Shown: positions 54,102 to 63,349 of the stretch, one piece after another
Numbering within the stretch: the first letter of the stretch is position 1
Layout of the letters: each line of letters begins with the position of its first letter
Source of the DNA: Serratia surfactantfaciens
GTDB lineage: Bacteria > Pseudomonadota > Gammaproteobacteria > Enterobacterales > Enterobacteriaceae
Reading direction: 5' to 3'
Assembly: GCF_001642805.2 (NCBI RefSeq)
Contig: NZ_CP016948.1
Span: 3,844,001-3,908,000 of the forward strand
Length of the DNA stretch: 64,000 nucleotides
Position numbers and translations under genes: made by a program
Notes under the pieces: generated by a model
Databases searched by the model: none
The model's input: the letters and a program-made list of their open reading frames with translations, nothing else
What the model was told of the DNA's origin: nothing

Positions 54102-54575
54102 TCACTCCACACGAATGAAGTTTTTGTAATGGTCGCGCGTGACGAAGATCAGACCGTCGCTCGAATACAGCAGGCGATCGGCGCCGCGCCGGCCACACTG
54201 GTAATTGATGTCCGCTTCGCGCCAAACCCGGCCGCCGGCGGTCGGCAACTGCCCCTCACGGTTAGAGAATCGATCGCCGCCAATCGCCTTGCCCGGCAAT
54301 ACCGAACAGAGGTTGCCTGAACGCGGATCCCAACCCTGCTCGCGCGCCTGCTTCTTGGTGACGTAATAGTCCGGCAGGCGCTGATGCTGCTGCAGGTAAC
54401 TCACCACCGTTTGCTGCTGCGTGAGTCGATCGATGCTCTGCGGCTGCCCCGCCGATGCCGGTGCCTGCGTTACCGCCGGGTTGCCGCCGATCGCTCGGTG
54501 CTCGTTGCCGCGCAAGGCGCTGAAAACGGCGATAACGACGGCGATGACGATCGCCAACAGAATCCGCTTGTTCAT
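54102..54575 (-). CDS. Barnase-family (N1/T1) exported ribonuclease
   Basis: 157 residues. An N-terminal membrane/signal segment (ILLAIVIAVVIAVFSAL) and a spacer precede the nuclease domain (about 66-157), which matches barnase: LPDYYVTKKQAREQGW, FSNREGQLP, WREADINY. The catalytic residues are E120, R134 and H149, with the same 14- and 15-residue spacing as barnase E73, R87, H102. Two cysteines (C90, C127) absent from barnase could form a disulphide. It is an active-looking guanyl-preferring RNase, anchored or secreted. Confidence 0.9.
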   Translation of the reverse strand: MNKRILLAIVIAVVIAVFSALRGNEHRAIGGNPAVTQAPASAGQPQSIDRLTQQQTVVSYLQQHQRLPDYYVTKKQAREQGWDPRSGNLCSVLPGKAIGGDRFSNREGQLPTAGGRVWREADINYQCGRRGADRLLYSSDGLIFVTRDHYKNFIRVE

Positions 54576-54645
54576 GACATTCCCTGAAATTATGCCGCGG
54601 GAGGCGCCGCAGCTCCCCCAGGCTAGTTAGGTATATAGCCGTTCT

Positions 54646-54701
54646 GGATGAAACTAAGATGACCGCCGCGTAACGTTTTCGCGGCGGCGAAGGTTTCATC
54701 C
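54646..54701. repeat. 56-base nested inverted repeat upstream of the ribonuclease gene
   Basis: Outer arms GGATGAAAC / GTTTCATCC (9 of 9) enclose inner arms CCGCCGCG / CGCGGCGG (8 of 8). It lies about 70 bases upstream of the ribonuclease start, so it could be an operator, cruciform or leader structure. Confidence 0.65.
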
Positions 54702-54753
54702 ATTCATGACAATGATGCCACTTTCCAGCCGTTCTGGCACTCGGAGTCTCTCT

Positions 54754-54784
54754 GAAAACGGGCCGTCTCACATGAGACGACCCG
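54754..54784 (-). terminator. aaeXAB terminator
   Basis: On the minus strand CGGGTCGTCTCA-TG-TGAGACGGCCCG (one mismatch in the stem) is followed by TTTTC, about 75 bases after the aaeB stop. Confidence 0.78.
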
Positions 54785-54855
54785 CCGTGCCAGGCATTGC
54801 TTTCAGTATAGTCAGGGAAGGCGCCGCATCGCGCGGCGCAACAGGTGGGAACGCA

Positions 54856-56823
54856 TCAATCGATCAATGCGTGACGATAGCGATGCAGCATGTCGGCCAG
54901 GCGTTTCACCGGCCCGGTGACGCTGAGCGGTGCCTGATTGTCTACCAGCTTTTGCTGGTACTCGTTCATTTCACCCAGCAAGCGATCGTAGTAATAAGCG
55001 CGCTTGACGTCGTTCTTGGCGGAGACCACCCGATCGGCGGTGCTGCGGATCTGGCGGTGGAAGGCCGACAGCTCTTCGCTGATCGGGATTTCCGCCCGCT
55101 GCATGCGCTGATGGGCGATGATCAGGTTCAGCGCCAGACGATACTTGGCGATATCGTTCGGGAACATCATCAGCAGCTGGTTAAGCTGCTGATACAGCGC
55201 CGGCAAGTGGTTCTGCCGGCGGCGCGCCGCCTTGGTGGTCAGCGCCGACACCGCGCTGCTGACGAATTGGTTGAGCAACGTGCGGCCGGTGCGTTCGCGC
55301 GAATTGTCGCGGATCAGCAGCAGCACCATCAGCCCGACGCAGCTGCCGAGGAACTGGCCGAGCGCCCCGTCGAGAAACTGGGTCACGTTAAACTCCATTG
55401 GGTTGCTGAGCACTAGAATGTTGATGGTCCCCGCTAACAGCCCCAGCGAACCGAGCCGCCGCTTTTGCACCTCGATGCCGATGAAAAACGCCAGCAGACC
55501 GAGGCTGAGACACAACAGCAGAATGCTCTGCTGCGTCGCCGGCAGGATCACCATGAAGAACAGGGAACCGACCGGGATCGCCGCCAGCATCCCCAGCACG
55601 AAATCCATCGCCACCATGCGTGGCGCCGGGGTACGCATCGCCAGCGAAGTGATCACCGCGATGATCACCATAAAACCGCTGCCGGATGTCCAACCGGTCC
55701 ATAGCCACAGCAGGCTGCCGAAGGCCGTCGCCACGAAGGTGCGCAGGCCGTTGATCATCGCGTGGTGCCCTTCCGCCGAGGTCGGTTTGACCACGGTTTC
55801 CTTGCTCAACACGTCCTCTTCAACCGCGCTGATGCTGCCGTTGGTATGCACGCCCTTCGACAGCAGCAGGTAGCGCGTCGCCGCGCCGACCCAGCCGGTG
55901 ATGGTCGGCAGCGTTTCATCGGAGCGATGGGTGGTCAGCACCTGGCGCAGCAGCTTCATGCGTTTGTGGATCTCCGGCGGGTTTTCCGCCGGCACCATCA
56001 GCTGCTCCCGCAGGCTCGCTTGCAACGCGTCCGGGTGATTCAGCAGGATCAGATAGGTTTCGCAGGCCTGAGTGATCAGCGTCAGCGACAGGGTATGCAA
56101 CGCTTTTACCCGGCGATTGACCTTCTGCCAGCGCGAGGACTCCATCATCAGGTTGTTGCGCATGCCGTCCAGCGCCGTGGTGCTCTTCACCAGGTTGCTC
56201 CAGGCGCGGTCGATGTCCTCTTTATCGGCGTTGCTGATGCACATCTGCAGCAGGCGGTATTGATCCACCAGCAGTTGATCGACCGCCCGATCGATGTCCT
56301 GCTTGATCGAGCGCGGCGAAAACAGCAGATCCGCCAGCACGGCGCTGACGATCCCCAGCACGATCTCGCTGCAACGCTCAATAGCGAACTGCGGCGCTTC
56401 CAACAGATGGGCTTCGCTGGTGGCGACGGTGACGATGATGATCAGCGCGGTATAACCGGCCAACCCCCAGGCGTAAGAGTTTTCCACCTTGATCAGCGAA
56501 GAAATCCAGGTGCAGAACCCGGCCCAGATGCAGCACAGCAGCAGCATTACCACCGGCGCGCGGGCGGTGGTGATGATAATGATCAGGCCGACGAAGCAGC
56601 CGATAAAGGTGCCGATGATGCGCAGCCAACCGCGATGACGGATGGCGCCGGAGAAGGGTTCACCGCCGGCGGCAAAGGCCGGGCCGGCGGCGACGATGGC
56701 GGCGGTCATCGCCGACCACCGCGGGGTTTCCAGATTGAGGTGGAAGCCGACGAACAGCGCAAACACAATCGCGAAGCTGAGTTTGAAGGCAAATCTCAGC
56801 CGGATGAAGGTTGGGCTGTTCAT
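54856..56823 (-). CDS. aaeB: p-Hydroxybenzoic acid efflux pump subunit AaeB
   Basis: 655 residues, same length as E. coli AaeB. Two blocks of about five to six membrane helices (about 12-165 and 370-500) are each followed by a cytoplasmic region, as in the PET/FUSC family. With AaeA it exports aromatic carboxylic acids. Its start overlaps the aaeA stop by one base. Confidence 0.96.
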   Translation of the reverse strand: MNSPTFIRLRFAFKLSFAIVFALFVGFHLNLETPRWSAMTAAIVAAGPAFAAGGEPFSGAIRHRGWLRIIGTFIGCFVGLIIIITTARAPVVMLLLCCIWAGFCTWISSLIKVENSYAWGLAGYTALIIIVTVATSEAHLLEAPQFAIERCSEIVLGIVSAVLADLLFSPRSIKQDIDRAVDQLLVDQYRLLQMCISNADKEDIDRAWSNLVKSTTALDGMRNNLMMESSRWQKVNRRVKALHTLSLTLITQACETYLILLNHPDALQASLREQLMVPAENPPEIHKRMKLLRQVLTTHRSDETLPTITGWVGAATRYLLLSKGVHTNGSISAVEEDVLSKETVVKPTSAEGHHAMINGLRTFVATAFGSLLWLWTGWTSGSGFMVIIAVITSLAMRTPAPRMVAMDFVLGMLAAIPVGSLFFMVILPATQQSILLLCLSLGLLAFFIGIEVQKRRLGSLGLLAGTINILVLSNPMEFNVTQFLDGALGQFLGSCVGLMVLLLIRDNSRERTGRTLLNQFVSSAVSALTTKAARRRQNHLPALYQQLNQLLMMFPNDIAKYRLALNLIIAHQRMQRAEIPISEELSAFHRQIRSTADRVVSAKNDVKRAYYYDRLLGEMNEYQQKLVDNQAPLSVTGPVKRLADMLHRYRHALID

Positions 56824-57758
56824 CAGCCGAACTCACGCAGCCGGTGCATCAGGCGCACAAAAGGCGAGCCGCTGTCGGCATTGCGGTCGTTCTTGCCGAC
56901 GATCACCACGGTCGCGGTAGTGCCGGCCGGGTACGGATGCTGCTGATCCTTGGCGTCCAGCAGGATCTTCACCGGCACGCGCTGCGCCAGGCGCACCCAC
57001 TCCAGGTTGCTGTCGATCGACGCCAACCCTTTGCTGTTGACCGTGCTGCTGCTGTTGTTTACCGCCGCCGCCACGCTGTCGACGGTGCCGTGCATGATGC
57101 GGTTGCTGCCCAGCGGGGTGATCTCCGCGCGGTCGCCCTTATTCAGGCCGCTCAGCTTGGTTTCTTCCAGGTAAGCCAGGATGTAGAAGGAGTCTTTCTT
57201 CACTAACGCCACCGCCACCGAGCCGCGAGTGATGTATTCGCCGGCGTGTACGTTGAGGTTGGTGATCCAGCCATCGGCCGGGGCGCGCACCGTGGTGCGT
57301 TCCAGATCCAGCTGCGCCAGCTCGCGCGCCGCTACGGCCTTCGCCAGCTGGTGCTGCACGGTCTGCAGCGAGTTGTTCGACTGGTCGATCTCTTCCTGCG
57401 ACATCGCCTGCACGCCCAGCTTCACGCGGCGGCCGGCCTCACGCCGTTTTTCCGCCGCCAGCGTCTGGTAGTAGGCGACGTCGGCGCCGGCTTCCGCCAG
57501 GGCCTGCTCATAGCGCGGCCGATCGACCACGAACAGCACCTGCCCTTTTTTCACCAGCTGGTTGTCCACCACCGGCACGTCGGTCAGCAGGCCGCTGACG
57601 TCCGGGGCGATCGCCACCACGTCGGCGGTGAACTTGGCGTCGCGCGTCCACGGCGACTCGGTGTAAAACACCCAGGCCTTGAACACCGCAACGATCCCCA
57701 GCAGCACAAGAATCAAAGTGATCGCGATCCGGGTTATTTTTATCGAAAAATTTTTCAC
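56823..57758 (-). CDS. aaeA: p-Hydroxybenzoic acid efflux pump subunit AaeA (membrane fusion protein)
   Basis: 311 residues from GTG 57758, which has GAGG five bases upstream and gives [13 protein letters not shown]. coli AaeA has 310. An N-terminal membrane helix is followed by the HlyD-type hairpin and biotinyl-lipoyl-like halves ([38 protein letters not shown]). It links AaeB to an outer-membrane channel. Seven bases after aaeX. Confidence 0.95.
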   Translation of the reverse strand: MKNFSIKITRIAITLILVLLGIVAVFKAWVFYTESPWTRDAKFTADVVAIAPDVSGLLTDVPVVDNQLVKKGQVLFVVDRPRYEQALAEAGADVAYYQTLAAEKRREAGRRVKLGVQAMSQEEIDQSNNSLQTVQHQLAKAVAARELAQLDLERTTVRAPADGWITNLNVHAGEYITRGSVAVALVKKDSFYILAYLEETKLSGLNKGDRAEITPLGSNRIMHGTVDSVAAAVNNSSSTVNSKGLASIDSNLEWVRLAQRVPVKILLDAKDQQHPYPAGTTATVVIVGKNDRNADSGSPFVRLMHRLREFG

Positions 57759-57765
57759 AGCGACC

Positions 57766-57969
57766 TCAAACAAAAAGACATGAAATCAAATAAAACAGGC
57801 AGCAATACAGCGCGGTGTTAAACAGCGCCGGATGCCAGACAAAATCGTAAATCCCCGTCGGCTGCAGCAGGCGGCGCAGGAGAAAAAACAGCGCCAGCGA
57901 CACCAACAGCTCGAAAAACACCGGCGGAAACGACAGTCCGAAGATGACCATAACCGGAAGCAAACTCAT
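57766..57969 (-). CDS. aaeX: Small membrane protein AaeX
   Basis: 67 residues, same length as E. coli AaeX, with two membrane helices and the conserved tail [20 protein letters not shown]. First gene of aaeXAB; role unclear. ATG 57969 has AAGGAAAAAG upstream. Confidence 0.95.
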   Translation of the reverse strand: MSLLPVMVIFGLSFPPVFFELLVSLALFFLLRRLLQPTGIYDFVWHPALFNTALYCCLFYLISCLFV

Positions 57970-58283
57970 CACTTTTTCCTTATTGTTCACTGCGCCGGGG
58001 GACGACGGGCCTTGCCATTCACATTCTCTTTACATTTTAGCGTGCGCGCGCCACAAATCTTGACCGGACAGCTTGTCCAGGTCACGAACCCGAAAAAAGG
58101 TTAAACTTTGGGGCTGACATCCACGACAGGGATTGCGAGGGTGCCGGAGGAGCGGCAGGATTGCAGGGCCGCTCGCTCTCGCACGTTGGTAAGGTCTATT
58201 CACCCGACCACGTTATATTAGCCTGCTTACTATCAAGGCATCAACAATCTGTGATCTAAATCACTTTTAAGCCAGAGTGAATA
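57970..58283. promoter_or_regulatory. aaeX/aaeR divergent control region
   Basis: 314 bases between divergent genes, where AaeR would bind to control aaeXAB. A TATATT box (58214-58219) is a likely -10 for aaeR. A LysR-type T-N11-A site was not fixed by eye. The CRP-like site is listed separately. Confidence 0.55.
58250..58265. promoter_or_regulatory. CRP-like binding site in the aaeR leader
   Basis: TGTGA-TCTAAA-TCACT matches the CRP consensus except for the last base. It lies only 18 bases upstream of the aaeR ATG and downstream of the likely -10 box, a position that fits repression of aaeR rather than activation. Confidence 0.6.
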
Positions 58284-59195
58284 ATGGAAAGATTAAAACG
58301 GATGTCGGTATTCGCCAAAGTGGTTGAGTTCGGGTCGTTTACCGCGGCCGCGCGCCAGCTCGACATGAGCGTTTCATCGATCAGCCAAACCGTCTCGAAA
58401 CTGGAAAATGAGCTGCAGGTCAAGCTGCTGAACCGCAGCACGCGCAGCATCGGCCTGACCGAAGCCGGCAAAATCTACTATCAGGGCTGCCGGCGCATGC
58501 TGCAGGAAGTCAGTGAAGTACATGAGCAGCTGTATGCGTTTAACAATACGCCCGCCGGCACGCTGCGCATCGGCAGCTCCTCCACCATGGCGCAAAACGT
58601 GCTGGCGAACATGACCGCCGAAATGATGAAAGAGTACCCGGGCCTGACGGTCAACCTGGTGACCGGCATACCGGCGCCGGATCTGATCGCCGACGGGCTG
58701 GATCTGGTGATCCGCACCGGGGCGCTGCAGGATTCCAGCCTGTTCTCTCGCCGCCTGGGGCAGATGCCGATGGTGGTGTGCGCCGCCAAAAGCTACCTGA
58801 GCCAGCACGGCACGCCGCAGAAGCCGAGCGACATGGTTAACTTCTCCTGGCTGGAATACAGCGTGCGGCCCGACAGCGAATTTGAATTGATGTCGCCGGA
58901 AGGCATCACCACGCGCATTTCGCCGCAGGGGCGTTTCGTGACCAACGACTCCTCCACCATGATCCGCTGGTTGAAAAACGGCGCCGGCATCGCCTACGCC
59001 CCGCTGATGTGGGTGATCGAAGAGATCAAACGCGGCGAGATCGAGATCCTGTTCAAAAGCTACCATTCGGATCCGCGGCCGATCTACGCGCTCTATACCG
59101 AAAAGGACAAACTGCCGCTGAAGGTGCAGGTGTGCATCAACTATTTAACCGACTATTTCGAGCGCGTAGCGGCGGTCTATCAGGGCTATCGCTGA
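58284..59195 (+). CDS. aaeR: LysR-family activator AaeR
   Basis: 303 residues with an N-terminal winged HTH (MSVFAKVVEFGSFTAAARQL) and a type 2 periplasmic-binding-protein-like effector domain (about 90-300). By position and similarity it is AaeR, which activates aaeXAB in response to aromatic acids. Its 3' end overlaps the next minus-strand gene by ten bases. Confidence 0.92.
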   Translation: MERLKRMSVFAKVVEFGSFTAAARQLDMSVSSISQTVSKLENELQVKLLNRSTRSIGLTEAGKIYYQGCRRMLQEVSEVHEQLYAFNNTPAGTLRIGSSSTMAQNVLANMTAEMMKEYPGLTVNLVTGIPAPDLIADGLDLVIRTGALQDSSLFSRRLGQMPMVVCAAKSYLSQHGTPQKPSDMVNFSWLEYSVRPDSEFELMSPEGITTRISPQGRFVTNDSSTMIRWLKNGAGIAYAPLMWVIEEIKRGEIEILFKSYHSDPRPIYALYTEKDKLPLKVQVCINYLTDYFERVAAVYQGYR

Positions 59196-59530
59196 GCGGC
59201 GCTCAAATAGCGGCGCGCCAGCGCGCCCAGCAGCATCAGCGCCAACATGCCGAGGCCCCACAGCAGCCAAACGGCGTAACCCGCCCAGGTCAGCAACAGA
59301 GGAAAATAGCTCGCCAGCCCGCTGCCCAGCTGTTTCAGCCACGGCAGCCAGGCGTCCAGCATCGTCTGCGGCACCAGGCTCAGCGCGCCGTTTACCGGCA
59401 GGGATGCGTCGCCGGCCGCCTCCGCCAACGCCGGGAGCCAGGCCAGCATACCGGCAACGCCCCAGGCCAGCAGCGTCCACAGCACCATCGCGCCGAGCAA
59501 CAGCGCGAGTGTCCAACCGCCCCGGTTCAC
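59186..59530 (-). CDS. Small membrane protein paired with a zinc-ribbon protein
   Basis: 114 residues from GTG 59530, with three hydrophobic segments (about 6-30, 75-95 and an adjoining one to 108). I recognise no family. The start lies in a GTGA overlap with the stop of the zinc-ribbon gene, so the two are made together. The frame continues upstream to 59632 inside that gene; the overlap start is preferred. Confidence 0.7.
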   Translation of the reverse strand: MNRGGWTLALLLGAMVLWTLLAWGVAGMLAWLPALAEAAGDASLPVNGALSLVPQTMLDAWLPWLKQLGSGLASYFPLLLTWAGYAVWLLWGLGMLALMLLGALARRYLSAAQR

Positions 59531-59802
59531 GGTACGCCGCCGCCGCACTGCGGGCAAAAGCGGCTGCCCGGCGGCAGCGGCGCGGCGCACTGCCCGCAGG
59601 TGGCGCTCACCGCGGCAAACGGCTGGCCGCAACGGTGACAGTAACGCGCGCCCGATTTATTCACCGCCTGGCATTCCGGACACTGCGGCCCCTGATCGCC
59701 ATGCTGGCTATAGCGGTTGCCATGATGCCCGCCGCGGTGACCCGCGCGCTGATGACCGCCGTTAACACCACCTTGCCCCAACAACCTTTTCAGTAAGCTC
59801 AT
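59527..59802 (-). CDS. Double zinc-ribbon protein
   Basis: 91 residues from ATG 59802, which follows AGGAGAGG. The N-terminal half is rich in Gly and His (GGVNGGHQRAGHRGGHHG); then two zinc ribbons CPEC-N9-CHRC and CGQC-N10-CPQC. Function unknown; the His-rich part could bind metal or be a linker. Coupled to the membrane protein downstream. The frame upstream to 59967 is not supported. Confidence 0.75.
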   Translation of the reverse strand: MSLLKRLLGQGGVNGGHQRAGHRGGHHGNRYSQHGDQGPQCPECQAVNKSGARYCHRCGQPFAAVSATCGQCAAPLPPGSRFCPQCGGGVP

Positions 59803-60009
59803 CACGCCTCTCCTCTGTGCATTAACGCTGAACCTCACTGTAAACCCTGGAGTAAACTCCAGGGTAAAGCCCGGCGAGCAGGATTTACGTTTCATTACAT
59901 CGAATGATCGGCAAGGCTTTGATGTAGTTAACAAAATTCGCATCGGCATTCCCCCACCTCGCCGCACTGCGTTATGCTGCGGGAACCTCTCCCTGCATCA
60001 GGAATAACC

Positions 60010-60951
60010 ATGAAAAAAATCATACTGGACTGTGACCCGGGGCATGACGACGCTATCGCCCTGCTGCTGGCCTGGGGCAATCCGCAGATCGACCTGCTGG
60101 CGGTCACCACCGTGGTGGGCAACCAAACGCTGGACAAAGTGACGCGCAACGCCCTGGCGGTGGCGCGCATCGCCAATATCACCGGCGTGCCTTTCGCCGC
60201 CGGCTGCCCGCGCCCGCTGGTGCGCAATATCGAAGTGGCGCCTGACATTCACGGCGACTCCGGCCTCGATGGCCCGGTATTGCCGGAGCCCCACCTGCAG
60301 TTGGATACGCGCCATGCGGTAGATCTGATCATCGATACGGTGATGGCTCATCCGCCCGGCAGCGTGACGCTGGTGCCGACCGGCGGCCTGACCAATATCG
60401 CCATGGCGGTGCGCAAAGAGCCGCGCATCGCCGAACGGGTCAAGGAAGTGGTGTTGATGGGCGGCGGCTATCATGTGGGCAACTGGAGCGCGGTGGCGGA
60501 ATTCAATATCAAAATCGACCCCGAAGCGGCGCACATCGTGTTTAACGAAAAATGGCCGCTGACCATGGTCGGGCTGGATCTCACCCACCAGGCGCTGGCC
60601 ACGCCAGCAATCTGCGAACGCATCGCCGCCCTCGGCACCCGGCCGGCCACGTTCGTCGGCGAACTGCTGGCATTCTTTGGCCGTATGTACCAACAGGCGC
60701 AGGGCTTTAGCGCCCCGCCGGTACACGACCCCTGCGCAGTCGCCTACGTGATCGATCCCAGCGTGATGACGGTGCGCAAGGCACCGGTGGATATCGAACT
60801 GACCGGCACCCTGACGCTAGGCATGACGGTGGCGGACTTCCGCGCGCCGCCGCCGCCGGATTGCCACACCCAGGTGGCGGTCAAACTGGATCAGGATAAA
60901 TTCTGGGATCTGGTGGTGGATGCGCTGGAGCGGATCGGTGAGGTGGAGTAA
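60010..60951 (+). CDS. Nucleoside hydrolase (RihA/RihB-like)
   Basis: 313 residues from ATG 60010. The calcium-binding DCDPGHDDA motif near the N-terminus, the GGLTNIAMA and VHDPCAVAY motifs and the active-site His region are present. It hydrolyses ribonucleosides to base and ribose. It resembles both pyrimidine-specific RihA and RihB of E. coli, so no symbol is given. A single gene followed by a terminator. Confidence 0.9.
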   Translation: MKKIILDCDPGHDDAIALLLAWGNPQIDLLAVTTVVGNQTLDKVTRNALAVARIANITGVPFAAGCPRPLVRNIEVAPDIHGDSGLDGPVLPEPHLQLDTRHAVDLIIDTVMAHPPGSVTLVPTGGLTNIAMAVRKEPRIAERVKEVVLMGGGYHVGNWSAVAEFNIKIDPEAAHIVFNEKWPLTMVGLDLTHQALATPAICERIAALGTRPATFVGELLAFFGRMYQQAQGFSAPPVHDPCAVAYVIDPSVMTVRKAPVDIELTGTLTLGMTVADFRAPPPPDCHTQVAVKLDQDKFWDLVVDALERIGEVE

Positions 60952-61018
60952 GCGAATGAGAGACGAGATTAACGCGCTTTTACGGGCGCGTTAGTCTGCA
61001 TCATATCGCGTCAAGCGT

Positions 61019-61045
61019 GAGGCTCAGGCCATGGCCTCTTTTATT
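61019..61045 (+). terminator. Terminator after the nucleoside hydrolase gene
   Basis: GAGGC/GCCTC stem (with an inner AGGCCATGGCCT palindrome) followed by TTTTATTTT. An additional AACGCGC/GCGCGTT hairpin lies at 60971-60992. Confidence 0.75.
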
Positions 61046-61642
61046 TTCAAGACAGCAGAATATTCCTAACAATAGAGCATTGAATAAAAACCATGAAAAA
61101 CACTCAAAGACGAGAAAAATCTTAATAAAAATAAAATCACAGCACTCAAATCAAATATGAAAAAAAGCGACAGATGAAGACACAATAAATTGCGGTCGCC
61201 ACACCGGCATTGGCAACATAAACTTAACAGAGGATTGACGCCTTTATTCTCCATCTTGCCTGTCGATACAATCCGTCGTCGTACTCACCCACTGCGCCAG
61301 CTCACACCAAAAATGAGTCCAATTTATTGATTTTAATCAAAAAATAAAATTATTTAATGAAAAATTGACTGAATCGCAATAGATTTGAGAAAATGACACC
61401 TCTATTTTTACACACCTAAAATGCCTTTTAAAGGTGAACCAATACGGCTTAACCTTTCTTTATACAAGCAGCACCCCGTATTCTCAGTGTGAAAATAAAT
61501 TATCATTTCCACATGAAGCACTTTCAATTTTCATAATGTTTTTAGGAATTGAAGCATCAGCGAATTTAAACACCGTAATAAAAGACAGGGAATAATAAAA
61601 ACATGCATTCAATAACCGATATCGAGACATGGCGGGTTAACC
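61046..61642 (+). other. AT-rich intergenic stretch upstream of the oligosaccharyltransferase gene
   Basis: About 600 bases, clearly AT-richer than the rest of the window, without a credible gene (a 62-codon minus frame at 61066-61254 and several very short plus frames lack support). It contains a perfect FNR-type palindrome at 61327-61340. A 16-codon plus frame at 61603-61653 overlaps the next start and might be a leader, but this is weak. Confidence 0.6.
61327..61340. promoter_or_regulatory. Perfect FNR-type binding site
   Basis: TTGAT-TTTA-ATCAA is an exact match to the FNR consensus TTGAT-N4-ATCAA. In an AT-rich stretch chance matches are more likely than usual, and no promoter at the expected distance was fixed. 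Confidence 0.5.
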
Positions 61643-63334
61643 ATGACCGATAAATCCCCCGTTAACATACCGACTGCCGCCGTGCTGCCCCTGCTGCTGA
61701 TCTGGATGGCGGTGATTTTGCCGGTTTATCACCCCAACATGGGCGGCGGTGGCCTGGCGTTGCCGCAAAATATTCTGGCCTGGAGCGCCATGGCGCTCAC
61801 TACGCTGATAGTGACCTTCACCGTTTGCCTTGGCCGTACCCGTCTTTCGCTTACCCCTACCGCCCGGCTGTTGCTGCTCGGCATCGCCGTGCTGGCGCTG
61901 CCGCTGCTGTATACCCGCTCCGAGTGGCGCGAAGATGCCCTGTGGCGCTGCGCCGGTTTGTTCGGCGGTTGGCTGTTCTATGTCGCCTGCCTGCAGCTGC
62001 GCCCAACTCCCCGGCAGCGCAGCCTGCTGCTGTACGGCCTGCTGTTCGCCGTCGGCGTTCAGGCGCTGCTGGCGGCTCTGCAGCTGTTCGCTCCCGTGCT
62101 GGCCTGGGTAGCCCCTAACGGCGGCCGGGTCTACGGCGTCTTTCAGCAACCGAACGTGCTGGGCAGCTTTATCGCCACCGGGCTGGCTTTGGCGCTGTGG
62201 ATGCTGTTTTTACCAGCTCTTTCGTCCGCGCGCAGCGAGCGCAAACGGCAGGCGCTGCTGTTCACGCTGTTGACCGCTTTCGTCACCGTACTAGTGTTGG
62301 TTCAGTCCCGCGCCGGCTGGCTGGGAGGCGCCGTAGCGGCCTCGCTGCTGATGTGGCGGCTCGGCCGTCGGCGACCACGGGCCGCCCGCCTTGCCTGCTG
62401 CGCCCTGACGCTGGGACTGACGCTGGGTGTGACGATACAGCTCACCGGTTTCGGTCTGGGCGAACAAACAGGCTTTCTCGATCGCTCTCCCTCCAACGGC
62501 ACGCGCCTGACCATGCTGCATGACGTCGGCGCCATGATCCTGGCCAAACCATTGCTGGGCTGGGGCTACGGCGGCTTTGAATACAGCTTCGCGCATTTCC
62601 GTCTGCAGGAAATGCCCTGGCGAGAAGTGTTGGAGGTCGCCGGGCATCCACACAATGAAATCCTGCTGTGGTGGGTTGAGGGCGGCCTGCCGGCGCTGGC
62701 GGGTATCGTTATCCTCCTCGCCGCCGGCGCGCTGCTGCTGAAACGCGCCTGGCAACGGGATCGCGAGCAGCCGGCCGGCGCGCGCGTCGGGCTGTTTCTG
62801 GTGCTGCTGCCAATGCTGGTGCACACTCAGCTGGAATACCCTTTCTATCTGTCTGCGCCGCACTGGCTGGCGTTTCTATTGCTGCTGGCGTTGCTGGACG
62901 GCCAAACCGGCGAACCCCGCCCGCTGCCGTTCGCCAAAGCCCTGAGCCTGACGGTGGCGATGGCGGCGATCGGCGTGCTGGTGATGGCGGTCTTCGCCTG
63001 GCAAGGGCGCATGGCGCTCACCCAGTCGGAACGCACCATGCTGACCACCATCGACAGCATCGAGCAGATGCCGCCGCCGGCCGCCTGGATCTACCGGGAG
63101 CGCAAAACCTTCGACGAGCAATCTCATTCGCTGCTGGTCTATAACCAGACGCGTGATGACGCCCTGTTGACCGGCTATCGACAGTGGGCCAATGCCTATC
63201 TGCTGCGCCGTATCGACGCCAACGTCTACGCCACGCTGATCATGATCTTGCGTTACCAGGGCGCTCAGGCGGAAGCCGATGCTCGCCAGCGGGAAGCCGC
63301 CTTCCTGTTTTCGCGGGATGCGCGGTTCAGATAG
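61643..63334 (+). CDS. PglL/Wzy-type O-oligosaccharyltransferase
   Basis: 563 residues with about 11-12 membrane helices, a Wzy_C/O-antigen-ligase core (FQQPNVLGSFIATGLAL; VLVQSRAGWLGG; FLDRSPSNGTRL) and the periplasmic-loop motif HPHNEILLWWVEGGLPAL typical of PglL enzymes, plus a C-terminal soluble part. PglL enzymes move lipid-linked oligosaccharide to Ser/Thr of exported proteins such as pilins. No pilin or sugar-pathway gene is visible nearby, so the acceptor is unknown. It ends 15 bases before the convergent cdh. Confidence 0.85.
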   Translation: MTDKSPVNIPTAAVLPLLLIWMAVILPVYHPNMGGGGLALPQNILAWSAMALTTLIVTFTVCLGRTRLSLTPTARLLLLGIAVLALPLLYTRSEWREDALWRCAGLFGGWLFYVACLQLRPTPRQRSLLLYGLLFAVGVQALLAALQLFAPVLAWVAPNGGRVYGVFQQPNVLGSFIATGLALALWMLFLPALSSARSERKRQALLFTLLTAFVTVLVLVQSRAGWLGGAVAASLLMWRLGRRRPRAARLACCALTLGLTLGVTIQLTGFGLGEQTGFLDRSPSNGTRLTMLHDVGAMILAKPLLGWGYGGFEYSFAHFRLQEMPWREVLEVAGHPHNEILLWWVEGGLPALAGIVILLAAGALLLKRAWQRDREQPAGARVGLFLVLLPMLVHTQLEYPFYLSAPHWLAFLLLLALLDGQTGEPRPLPFAKALSLTVAMAAIGVLVMAVFAWQGRMALTQSERTMLTTIDSIEQMPPPAAWIYRERKTFDEQSHSLLVYNQTRDDALLTGYRQWANAYLLRRIDANVYATLIMILRYQGAQAEADARQREAAFLFSRDARFR

Positions 63335-63349
63335 GGAAGAACGCCGCGA

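Noticed and set aside
61066..61254. 62-codon minus-strand frame in the AT-rich region
   Set aside because: Low-complexity Leu/Phe/Ser/Cys composition, no RBS and no family; probably chance.
61603..61653. 16-codon leader overlapping the start of the oligosaccharyltransferase gene
   Set aside because: Too short to judge, poor ribosome binding site spacing and no attenuator-like codons.
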